NCBI GenBank assembly: GCA_017881765.1
Contig: JADGQN010000326.1
Span: 1 to 5,624, forward strand
Length of the DNA: 5,624 nucleotides
Reading direction: 5' to 3'
Source of the DNA: Syntrophobacterales bacterium
GTDB lineage: Bacteria > Desulfobacterota > Syntrophorhabdia > Syntrophorhabdales > WCHB1-27
Shown here piece by piece: positions 1 through 5,309 of this stretch; the stretch's first letter is position 1, and each line of letters starts with the position of its first letter. The position numbers and the translations under genes were made by a program. The notes under the pieces are model-generated. The model did no database searches, was not told where the DNA came from, and saw only the letters and a list, made by a program, of their open reading frames with translations.

Positions 1-2
1 TC

Positions 3-704
3 TCAGGCTATGACACACTCCTGGGAGTACACAAGAAAGTTTTCCTTCCCGACAGCCCCGGGAAACACCCCGGGGTAAGGCCGGGCATCCTTGACGGAAA
101 CCCGATGCATGAAGAATTGATGGCAGCGCTGGCGCTTGTGCCCATACCTCTCTTCTTGATCAATACCGTTGTCGATGATGAGAAAAGGTTTCTTAATCTC
201 TTCGCCGGAGATGTCAACGAGGCTCACAGAGCCGGCTGCGACTGGTATGCGAAACATTTTGGCGTCGAGGTTAGGCAGAAGGCGGATGTGGTCATCGTGA
301 GCGCGGGAGGATACCCGAAAGACATCGACTTTATCCAGACACATAAGGCGCTCGACCACGCTCAGGCTGCTGTCAAAGATGGCGGGAGCATCATCCTCAT
401 TGGAAAATGTGAGGACGGCATCGGCAACCCGTACTTTCTTCCGTGGTTTGATTATCCTACGGCGGAAGAAATGGAGCCCTTTGTGCGGGAGAGTGATAAG
501 GTCTATGCACAAACAGCGTACGCAACGCGCTTGAAGGCAGAACGATTCAACGTCATATTCGTATCCGACCTGGATGACAATGATGTGCGGAAGATGGGCA
601 TGATCCCCAAAAAAAGCCTCACGGACGCGATCAGCTCGGTTGATGCAGGTCAGGAATTGCTATGCTACGTTATACCTGAAGGTTCCAAGACGCTGGTCTT
701 TTAA
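3..704 (+). CDS. larA: LarA-family nickel-dependent 2-hydroxyacid (lactate) racemase, C-terminal part; 5' end outside window
   Basis: The reading frame is open from the window edge, so this is the last 233 residues of a protein that is usually about 420-430 residues long. The ATG at 105 is internal: the codons before it encode a conserved family stretch ending PGVRPGILDGNP, typical of LarA (DUF2088). LarA interconverts L- and D-lactate with a nickel-pincer nucleotide cofactor made by LarB, LarC and LarE. The His at fragment residue 10 (LLGVHKKV) probably matches His200, a catalytic base in Lactiplantibacillus LarA. The Q112-T-H-K115 motif matches the Gln295/Lys298 pair, including its 3-residue spacing; the reference numbering is recalled. 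SAGGYPKDIDF and the VFAGD-like LFAGDVNEAHRAG are further family signatures. Many LarA homologues act on other 2-hydroxyacids, so lactate is only the default substrate. No larB, larC or larE is visible here. The DUF6485 gene follows 27 nt downstream, suggesting co-transcription. Confidence 0.9.
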   Translation, partial: SGYDTLLGVHKKVFLPDSPGKHPGVRPGILDGNPMHEELMAALALVPIPLFLINTVVDDEKRFLNLFAGDVNEAHRAGCDWYAKHFGVEVRQKADVVIVSAGGYPKDIDFIQTHKALDHAQAAVKDGGSIILIGKCEDGIGNPYFLPWFDYPTAEEMEPFVRESDKVYAQTAYATRLKAERFNVIFVSDLDDNDVRKMGMIPKKSLTDAISSVDAGQELLCYVIPEGSKTLVF

Positions 705-731
705 GGCAGGAGAAGGGCTAGAGGAGAAAAC

Positions 732-920
732 ATGGAGTGTATTGCGGAAAAAAACCTCGCGGCATGCACGTGCACTTATGACTGCGAGAGACGGGGCAAG
801 TGCTGTGAATGCGTAACTTACCACCGCAGCCTTAAACAGATCCCCGGCTGCTTCTTCTCAAAGGAAGCCGAGCGAACCTACGACCGCTCGATCAGTCGTT
901 TCATTAAAGACAGCAAGTAA
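732..920 (+). CDS. small Cys-rich DUF6485-type protein
   Basis: A 62-residue soluble protein with eight cysteines (residues 3, 12, 14, 18, 24, 25, 27 and 40). They are arranged as C-x8-C-x-C-x3-C-x5-CC-x-C-x12-C, which suggests a small zinc- or metal-binding fold. The start MEC, the central GKCCECVTYHR and the ending ERTYDRSI match my recollection of the DUF6485 family, whose function is unknown. The ATG at 732 is well placed behind a Shine-Dalgarno-like GAGGAGA ending about 4 nt upstream. There is no signal peptide or membrane segment. The gene follows the larA-like gene by 27 nt on the same strand and is probably its operon partner. Whether it serves LarA (for example in metal handling) is speculation. 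A convergent gap follows it. Confidence 0.85.
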   Translation: MECIAEKNLAACTCTYDCERRGKCCECVTYHRSLKQIPGCFFSKEAERTYDRSISRFIKDSK

Positions 921-997
921 GATAGGTTTCTCTGGTTGATCCGATTTATTTCGTCTGTCTGGTTTGTCTGAGTGCAATCATGAGTTAGTAAATAGCC

Positions 998-1071
998 TGT
1001 CATCTCGACCGAAGGGAGAGATATTGAAGTTCTCTTGGATATTAGGATTTCTCGCTGCGCTCGAAATGACA
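998..1071. repeat. imperfect palindromic intergenic repeat (REP/MITE-like), TGTCATYTCGA...TCGAAATGACA
   Basis: The two ends form an imperfect inverted repeat. The first 25 bases (998-1022) and the reverse complement of the last 25 (1047-1071) agree at about 20 positions, beginning TGTCAT(C/T)TCGA. The central roughly 24 nt are unpaired. Elements of this look, reading 'TGTCAT-TCGAGCG-AGCGAGA', are common intergenic repeats in many bacterial genomes (recalled, not searched). It lies between the convergent DUF6485 gene and symporter gene, a usual location for such elements, and could act as a transcription barrier from either side. No T-tract follows either arm, so it is not a classic intrinsic terminator. 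A 71-codon reading frame crossing it (964-1179) is a by-product of the repeat. Confidence 0.75.
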
Positions 1072-1120
1072 GCCGAGCGCCCTGGCAGCAAGCATCCTGT
1101 AAGGACCCTGTTCTTCCGGC

Positions 1121-1170
1121 CCCTAGCCCTTGGACCCTCGAACCCTGGAACCCTCGAATCCCTGGACCCT
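1121..1170. repeat. degenerate 8-nt tandem repeat, consensus CCCTNGRA
   Basis: Successive units are CCCTAG, CCCTTGGA, CCCTCGAA, CCCTGGAA, CCCTCGAAT, CCCTGGA and a final CCCT, so CCCT recurs every 6-9 nt for 50 nt. The array ends 5 nt from the stop codon of the minus-strand symporter gene (TAA at 1176-1178). It shows no coding character and no hairpin of note. Such low-complexity arrays near gene ends are recalled from other environmental genomes. No function can be read from the sequence. Confidence 0.8.
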
Positions 1171-1175
1171 GCCTT

Positions 1176-2756
1176 TTAGATGTGTTTGAACGCTTTTCTC
1201 ACCGTCTCTTCCGAGACGGGTTCTGTCATCAGCGCGACAAGGACAAAAACAGCAAAGGCGAGAGGCAATGCAATTACCTGCGGGTCAATCATCTTCCAGG
1301 GAAGGGGAGCCAGAGTATCCCGCCCGGCCAAGGCTTTGCACAATCCTATCGCCTTCGACTCCTGCTCGTGAAAAAAAAGCATCCAGGTCAACGAAGAAGC
1401 AAAGCCGGAGAGCATGCTCGCCCTGGCGGCCGCTTTTGTGGCTTTACGCCAGTATAGACCAAACAGATACGACGGAATGAATGTCGCGCCGCAAAGACCG
1501 AAGAAAAAGGCAGTCGCGATGGCGACGATACCCTCAGGCAATACAAGGCCGAGGATCAAGGTTGCGAAAATACCGAAGACTATGCCTATGCGCGTCACTA
1601 TGGTTGTCTCCGCAACAGACCTTCCCCTCATCAAGGCCTGCTCAAAGAAATCCCTGCTGAGCGCTGTACCAAGAGAGTGGAACTGAGCGCTGTTTGTGCT
1701 TATCGCGGCAGCCATGAGCGTCACAAGAAAAAGCGCGACAAACCATGGCGGATAGAAGTGATCTACGTAGAGAGGAATGATTTTGTCGATATTTCCTCCC
1801 GCTACATCGAGGGCAAGCCTGCCGAAGTGGTTATGGAATATCACGTTTGTTAGGGCACCTACCAAGAATGCAAGGCCGGTTATCGAAAGATAGAAAAAGG
1901 CAGCGAAAGGTATCGATCGATGAATCTCCTGGTCAGACTTCACGGTCATAAAACGGACGCTCAACTGGGGCTGACCCAGGACACCGATACCCACGCCCAT
2001 AATCATCGTCGTGACCACATACCACCAGATGGGCGAACCAAACGCCGGCATCGACGCAAACCCGCGATGGCCCATTTCCCTCAACGCTTCGGGCACGGCA
2101 GGCGTGAGCATGGAAAGGGAGCGGTGGGCTTCCGTCGGGCCGCCAGCCAGCACATATGTCGATATTCCCAGGATGATCATCACCACAATCATGATGGCGC
2201 CCTGAAAAACAGATGTATAAAAAATACCCTTCAGGCCGCCCCATAACACATAACATGCGCTTATCAGGGAAAAGCCCAGCAGGGCGCTGGCAAAAGGGAT
2301 TTTCAAATAGACCTCGACAAACCTGGAAACAGCTATGAGCACTGCCGAAGCATACATGGGCATGAAAAAGAGGATCACCAGGCCTGAAAAGCCCTGGATG
2401 AACCTCGATTCATAGCGCCTGCCCAGGAGTTCGGGAAAGGTATGGGCATCGAGGGCCTTGCCCATTTTTCTCGTCCTTTTGCCAAACAGCACGTATGCCA
2501 CCCAGACGCCGACAAATATATTCAGGAACGTCAGCCACAAAAGACTGAGGCCATACACACCGCTGATGCCTCCGAAGCCTATGATAGCCGAGGTGCTGAT
2601 CGCGGTCGACACGTACCCCATTGCCATCACAAGCGGGTGCACCTGCCTGCCTGCCAGAAGATAGTCGGAGACCGTAACGGTTCTCCTATATCCGAGATAG
2701 CTCAGATAGATGGTGATCAAGAGATAGATCGACACAAAGACAATGAGATAGACCAT
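1176..2756 (-). CDS. solute:sodium symporter (SSS family), probable monocarboxylate-type permease
   Basis: A 526-residue inner-membrane protein of normal SSS length with about 13 hydrophobic spans. The first (about residues 2-22) is followed by the unwound-helix region STAISTSAIIGFGGISG (50-66), then TFPELLGRRY (106-115), GGLKGIFYTSVFQG (173-186), GVLGQPQLSVRFMTVKS (258-274) and the sodium-site helix LMAAAISTNSAQFH (347-360). In that helix Ser353-Thr354 take the place of the Na2-site hydroxyl residues known in this fold. The family couples Na+ entry to uptake of sugars, amino acids or carboxylates. The 'AAISTxxxQFHxLGTAxxRD' form and the paired small protein suggest a small-carboxylate carrier (pyruvate, lactate, acetate or propionate), but the substrate is inferred. 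The start at 2756 has only a weak, distant AAGG. Translation probably depends on the accessory gene, which ends 3 nt upstream. The C-terminus ends shortly after a final hydrophobic span near 492-510. Confidence 0.92.
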   Translation of the reverse strand: MVYLIVFVSIYLLITIYLSYLGYRRTVTVSDYLLAGRQVHPLVMAMGYVSTAISTSAIIGFGGISGVYGLSLLWLTFLNIFVGVWVAYVLFGKRTRKMGKALDAHTFPELLGRRYESRFIQGFSGLVILFFMPMYASAVLIAVSRFVEVYLKIPFASALLGFSLISACYVLWGGLKGIFYTSVFQGAIMIVVMIILGISTYVLAGGPTEAHRSLSMLTPAVPEALREMGHRGFASMPAFGSPIWWYVVTTMIMGVGIGVLGQPQLSVRFMTVKSDQEIHRSIPFAAFFYLSITGLAFLVGALTNVIFHNHFGRLALDVAGGNIDKIIPLYVDHFYPPWFVALFLVTLMAAAISTNSAQFHSLGTALSRDFFEQALMRGRSVAETTIVTRIGIVFGIFATLILGLVLPEGIVAIATAFFFGLCGATFIPSYLFGLYWRKATKAAARASMLSGFASSLTWMLFFHEQESKAIGLCKALAGRDTLAPLPWKMIDPQVIALPLAFAVFVLVALMTEPVSEETVRKAFKHI

Positions 2757-2759
2757 CGG

Positions 2760-2942
2760 CTACGGAAGCCTTTCAATCAATTCAATCTCCTCGCGCTCCC
2801 ATTGTATCTCCGCCTTATAGTCGCCGTGCTTTTCTTCGAAACCCTTATTCCATCTCATCACAGAGTAGAGGATACAGAAAAAGAAGGAAAGGAGCGCGGC
2901 GAGGAGCCCGATGGCGACCCAAAAGTCGAGGTACTTAAGCAT
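2760..2942 (-). CDS. symporter small accessory protein (single-span membrane peptide)
   Basis: A 60-residue protein with one membrane span (about residues 8-29) flanked by MLKYLDFW in front and the motif RWNKG (30-34) behind, then a charged tail. The pattern 'ML..DxW-hydrophobic-(N/R)WNKG' is what I recall for small proteins encoded directly upstream of SSS symporters, which are presumed to form part of or stabilise the carrier. It ends 3 nt before the symporter start, so the two are almost certainly co-translated. The start is ambiguous. In-frame ATGs also occur at 2960 and 2972, and a TTG at 3002, and none has a well-spaced Shine-Dalgarno. The ATG at 2942 was chosen because it gives the family's usual N-terminus and because the upstream codons (MSCGMQSNST) look non-coding. 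Confidence 0.82.
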   Translation of the reverse strand: MLKYLDFWVAIGLLAALLSFFFCILYSVMRWNKGFEEKHGDYKAEIQWEREEIELIERLP

Positions 2943-2966
2943 CGTACTATTTGATTGCATGCCGCA

Positions 2967-2979
2967 TGACATGATGTCA
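2967..2979. promoter_or_regulatory. perfect 13-bp palindrome TGACAT-G-ATGTCA, possible operator
   Basis: Two 6-bp arms match perfectly around a single central G, 24 nt upstream of the chosen start of the symporter accessory gene. Size and position suit a small dimeric repressor site or a 5'-leader hairpin. No regulator gene is visible, and a palindrome of this length can occur by chance. Confidence 0.3.
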
Positions 2980-3022
2980 AGAAGAAAGACTCCTACCTGC
3001 AAGGCCTCAGTTACACGTGACG

Positions 3023-3036
3023 TTGGTTAGGACCAA
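3023..3036. promoter_or_regulatory. inverted repeat TTGGT-N4-ACCAA, possible operator
   Basis: A perfect 5-bp inverted repeat in the divergent region, about 80 nt upstream of the minus-strand accessory gene and about 120 nt upstream of the pckG -10 box. It resembles operators of FadR-subfamily GntR regulators of lactate, pyruvate and glycolate genes (TTGGT-N3-ACCAA in PdhR- and LldR-type sites). The spacer here is 4 rather than 3, which weakens the match. Its right arm also belongs to the CCAAT array. Confidence 0.3.
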
Positions 3037-3071
3037 TGTACTCAATCAGCCAATCAGCCAATAAAACCAAT
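3033..3071. repeat. phased YCAAT array with an 8-nt CAATCAGC tandem repeat
   Basis: The pentamer (C/T)CAAT begins at 3033, 3042, 3050, 3058 and 3067, with spacings of 9, 8, 8 and 9 nt. The centre is two exact CAATCAGC units (3043-3050 and 3051-3058) plus a third partial CAAT. It lies in the divergent intergenic region between the symporter pair and pckG. It could be a cluster of protein-binding sites or a simple-sequence expansion; the sequence does not decide which. Confidence 0.6.
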
Positions 3072-3133
3072 AGTACCGGGTCACATTTACCCAAAATTAA
3101 GGTCTTTCGAAGTTCCGCATCAGGTTCTCCCTA

Positions 3134-3162
3134 TTGTAATTCTCGCGAAAAGTGCCTATAAA
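3134..3162 (+). promoter_or_regulatory. probable sigma-70-type promoter for pckG
   Basis: TTGTAA (3134-3139) and TATAAA (3157-3162) are separated by exactly 17 nt. They match the -35 consensus at 4 of 6 positions and the -10 consensus at 5 of 6. Transcription would start near 3169, leaving a leader of about 95 nt before the pckG ATG. An alternative -10 (TATACT, 3167-3172) overlaps but lacks a good -35 box. No comparably clear promoter was found for the minus-strand pair. Confidence 0.55.
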
Positions 3163-3180
3163 ATTATATACTATGTGTGC

Positions 3181-3203
3181 ACGGGGCATAAGCTGGCACC
3201 CGT
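3181..3203 (+). other. hairpin in the predicted pckG 5' leader
   Basis: ACGGGGC (3181-3187) can pair with GC-A-CCCGT (3196-3203), giving seven base pairs with one bulged A and an 8-nt loop. It would lie about 12 nt after the predicted transcription start and 61 nt before the ATG. No T-tract follows, so it is not a terminator. It may only stabilise the mRNA end. Confidence 0.3.
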
Positions 3204-3264
3204 TTAAGTTTCGTCGTCTCTGTCACACGTCCACAATCTAGCAAAAGTTTTATGGGGGGTGAGT

Positions 3265-5031
3265 ATGGGAAATGCTGTAGAAAAATGGGTGGAGGAACAA
3301 GCGCGACTTACCGAGCCGGACAAAATCTACTGGGTCCAGGGCACTGAGGACGAGATGCGCCGCTTGATCGAGATCGGCATCAAGGAGGAGAAGACAGCCG
3401 GCCATCAAACGTTCCGGGAATTGAATCCTTCGGCATTCCCCAACTCCTACCTTCATTGGAGCCATCCTAACGATGTGGCACGGGCTGAGCAGCTCACCTT
3501 TGTCTGCCCGCCAACAAAGGAGGCTGCAGGTCCGAACAACAACTGGATGGAACCTGAAAAGGCAAAACAGATGCTCTATGAGCTTTTCCATGGCTGCATG
3601 CATGGCAGAACGCTCTACGTCATCCCCTACATGATGGGTAATCCCGCGTCGCCCTACGCAAAGCCCTGCATCCAGATCACGGATTCGGTCTATGTGGCCG
3701 TAAGCATGTACATCATGACACGGGTCGGAAATGAGACGCTCAAGAGGATCGGGGGTTCCGAGAAATTCGTCAAAGGGCTGCATTCAATCGGGGAGCTCGA
3801 TCCGAACAAGCGGTTCATCATGCACTTCCCCCAGGAAGAGCTGGTTATGAGCATAGGATCCGGTTACGGCGGAAACGCCCTTCTTGGAAAAAAGTGTTTC
3901 TCGCTGCGGATCGCATCAGCCCAGGGATATGGTGAAGGCTGGCTCGCGGAGCACATGATTATCATGGGCGTGGAAGACCCGGACGGGGATGTCACCTATT
4001 TTGCCGGCGCATTCCCTTCCGCTTGCGGCAAGACCAACCTCGCCATGATCGATCCGGTTTTCGCCGGGTATAAGGTCTTCACGCTCGGGGATGATATCGC
4101 ATGGATGAACGTGAGCCCTGACAAGAGGCTGTGTGCCATCAATCCGGAAACCGGCATGTTTGGTGTTGCGCCGGGGACATCAGACAAGACAAACCTGAAT
4201 ATGATGAAGACGCTGAGGGCAGGCAAGTTCTATCCCACGCTCTTTACCAACACGGGGCTCATCACCACGTCGAACACACCGTGGTGGGAAGGCCTCACGG
4301 AGACAGTCCCTGAAAACATGCTCGATTGGCACGGTAACCCGTATGATCCGAAGAGCGGAAAGGATGTCGCCCATCCCAACTCGCGTTTCACCGTTTCCGT
4401 ATCCAACTGCCCAACCCTTTCGAAGGAGTTCGATAATCCGAACGGCGTCCCCATCTCGGGTATCCTGTTCGGGGGACGGAGATCGGACACGGTACCCCTT
4501 GTCTGCGAGAGCTTCGATTGGGAGCACGGGGTGTTCAAGGCGTCGTCGCTCGGGTCTGAGACGACAGCCGCGGCCGCCGGTCAGGCAGGTGTTGTGCGCC
4601 GTGATCCCATGGCCATGCTGCCGTTCTGCGGTTATAATATGGCGGATTACTTCGGCCACTGGATGGAGGTCGGTAGGAGGCTGCCGGATCCTCCAAAGAT
4701 TTTTTTCGTTAACTGGTTCAAAAAGGATGCGGCGGGAAAATTCATATGGCCAGGTTTCAGCGACAATTTCCGCGTCATCAAGTGGATGATCGACAGGATC
4801 AAAGGTAAGGTCTCGGCGAAAGAAACAGCCGTCGGTTTCATGCCCAACATGGCCGATCTTAACGTCTCCGGTCTCAACATAAGCAAAGAGATCATGGATA
4901 AGCTCTTCGAGTTGAATCCTGGTGAGTGGAGTAAAGAGGTCGAAGGCATCGAGCAGTTCTACGCCCAATTCGGGACCAGGCTGCCGGAGGCCTTGAAGAG
5001 GCACTTGGAGAATCTTAAAAAGAGTTTGTAG
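3265..5031 (+). CDS. pckG: phosphoenolpyruvate carboxykinase (GTP), EC 4.1.1.32
   Basis: A 588-residue cytosolic enzyme of normal length that interconverts oxaloacetate + GTP and PEP + CO2 + GDP, the entry step to gluconeogenesis. The GTP-type family is clear from FPSACGKTN (250-258), the P-loop with the hyper-reactive Cys254 and Lys256. Other residues match the rat enzyme at a constant offset of 34 (numbering recalled): Tyr201, metal-site Lys210, His230 and Asp277 in GDDIAWM. Also present are NPETGMFGVAPGTS, the active-site lid SETTAAAAGQAG (431-442), the substrate arginine in DVARAE (Arg73) and NWFKKDAAGKFIWPGF. All key residues seem intact. The ATG at 3265 sits 5 nt after a run of six G (3254-3259) serving as Shine-Dalgarno. 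A GTG two codons upstream is in frame but less well spaced. The divergent neighbour is the symporter pair, and a carboxyltransferase gene that makes or uses oxaloacetate follows 278 nt downstream. Confidence 0.97.
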   Translation: MGNAVEKWVEEQARLTEPDKIYWVQGTEDEMRRLIEIGIKEEKTAGHQTFRELNPSAFPNSYLHWSHPNDVARAEQLTFVCPPTKEAAGPNNNWMEPEKAKQMLYELFHGCMHGRTLYVIPYMMGNPASPYAKPCIQITDSVYVAVSMYIMTRVGNETLKRIGGSEKFVKGLHSIGELDPNKRFIMHFPQEELVMSIGSGYGGNALLGKKCFSLRIASAQGYGEGWLAEHMIIMGVEDPDGDVTYFAGAFPSACGKTNLAMIDPVFAGYKVFTLGDDIAWMNVSPDKRLCAINPETGMFGVAPGTSDKTNLNMMKTLRAGKFYPTLFTNTGLITTSNTPWWEGLTETVPENMLDWHGNPYDPKSGKDVAHPNSRFTVSVSNCPTLSKEFDNPNGVPISGILFGGRRSDTVPLVCESFDWEHGVFKASSLGSETTAAAAGQAGVVRRDPMAMLPFCGYNMADYFGHWMEVGRRLPDPPKIFFVNWFKKDAAGKFIWPGFSDNFRVIKWMIDRIKGKVSAKETAVGFMPNMADLNVSGLNISKEIMDKLFELNPGEWSKEVEGIEQFYAQFGTRLPEALKRHLENLKKSL

Positions 5032-5064
5032 ATAATGACATACCAATTTGCATTCAAAAATACG

Positions 5065-5083
5065 ACCCAGCCTTCGGCCGGGT
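5065..5083. other. hairpin 34 nt after the pckG stop
   Basis: ACCC-A-GCC and GGC-C-GGGT pair around a short TTC loop, with one A/C mismatch. On the + strand no T-tract follows, so termination of pckG is doubtful. On the minus strand the hairpin is followed by TATTTTT and would look like an intrinsic terminator, but no minus-strand gene lies upstream of it. Its right arm runs into the first GGGTACCC copy. Confidence 0.35.
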
Positions 5084-5245
5084 ACCCCGGGCGACCAGGA
5101 GGACAGCGACGGAGGCGTACAAGCTCCGATGATCCCAATCGTTTTAGCCGGGTACCCGCGACCGACCACACTCACGTTCCGCGGGTGGCAGGGAGTCGTG
5201 CCGACGCAACACCCACTCACGTGGGTACCCGGAAGAGGGGTACCC
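5080..5245. repeat. cluster of four GGGTACCC palindromes in the pckG-pycB gap
   Basis: Exact copies of GGGTACCC lie at 5080-5087, 5150-5157, 5223-5230 and 5238-5245, giving steps of 70, 73 and 15 nt. The first two share the longer context CCGGGTACCC and are each followed within 0-3 nt by GCGACC. Copies two and three face each other as perfect 10-bp inverted repeats (5148-5157 and 5223-5232) around 65 nt. A 9-nt direct repeat, CACTCACGT, occurs at 5169-5177 and 5214-5222. Reading frames across this stretch on both strands look non-coding, rich in Arg, Pro and Gly. It may be an interspersed palindromic repeat family or a structured leader. Confidence 0.7.
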
Positions 5246-5261
5246 GTGGCCAAACACGGGT
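5211..5261 (+). promoter_or_regulatory. three overlapping hairpins upstream of pycB
   Basis: Three stems share arms. The first is ACCCAC/GTGGGT with loop TCAC (5211-5226). The second is GGGTACCC/GGGTACCC with a 7-nt loop (5223-5245). The third is ACCCGTG/CACGGGT with loop GCCAAA (5242-5261). The second stem excludes both others, an arrangement like that of RNA switches or attenuators. No T-tract or Shine-Dalgarno sequestration is evident, and the last stem ends 48 nt before the pycB ATG. Confidence 0.35.
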
Positions 5262-5280
5262 CTATGAATGAAGGCAAATT

Positions 5281-5292
5281 GGTATTGATACC
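5281..5292. promoter_or_regulatory. palindrome GGTAT-TG-ATACC next to the pycB ribosome-binding site
   Basis: Two perfect 5-bp arms lie 5 nt upstream of the GGGGG-containing Shine-Dalgarno (5298-5303). It could be a small operator or hairpin affecting initiation, or chance. It does not contain the GGGTACCC core. Confidence 0.2.
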
Positions 5293-5309
5293 GGACGAGG
5301 GGGAACAGG

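Noticed and set aside
56..75. A strong hairpin, CCCCGGG/CCCGGGG with a 6-nt loop, at the window start
   Set aside because: It lies inside the larA-like coding sequence and is explained by codons for a conserved Pro/Gly-rich stretch.
3..512. A minus-strand frame of 169 codons at the left edge
   Set aside because: It is antisense to the larA-like gene, whose conserved motifs settle the coding strand.
951..970. Three GTCTG units close together downstream of the DUF6485 gene
   Set aside because: They are too short and irregular to separate from chance.
964..1179. A 71-codon open frame on the + strand in the convergent gap
   Set aside because: It is built from the TGTCAT palindrome and the CCCT array, has no ribosome-binding site and no protein-like conservation pattern.
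3194..3209. A sigma-54-like -24 element (TGGCAC) upstream of pckG
   Set aside because: The expected TTGC at the -12 position is absent (the sequence there is TAAG), and a better sigma-70-like promoter lies just upstream.
3250..3783. A 177-codon minus-strand frame over the pckG start
   Set aside because: It is antisense to well-conserved pckG codons and would cover the pckG ribosome-binding site.
4555..4590. The PckG lid sequence AAAAGQAG differs from the animal form AAAEHKG
   Set aside because: As far as I recall, bacterial GTP-PEPCKs commonly have an AAAxGxxG-type lid, so this is not a notable variant.
5052..5083. A terminator-like hairpin followed by TATTTTT on the minus strand
   Set aside because: No minus-strand gene upstream would use it, and on the + strand it lacks a T-tract, so it is reported only as a hairpin.
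4180..5277. A long (365-codon) open frame on the minus strand
   Set aside because: It runs antisense through pckG, whose protein sequence is unmistakable, and continues into the GGGTACCC repeat region. Its composition is unlike a real protein.
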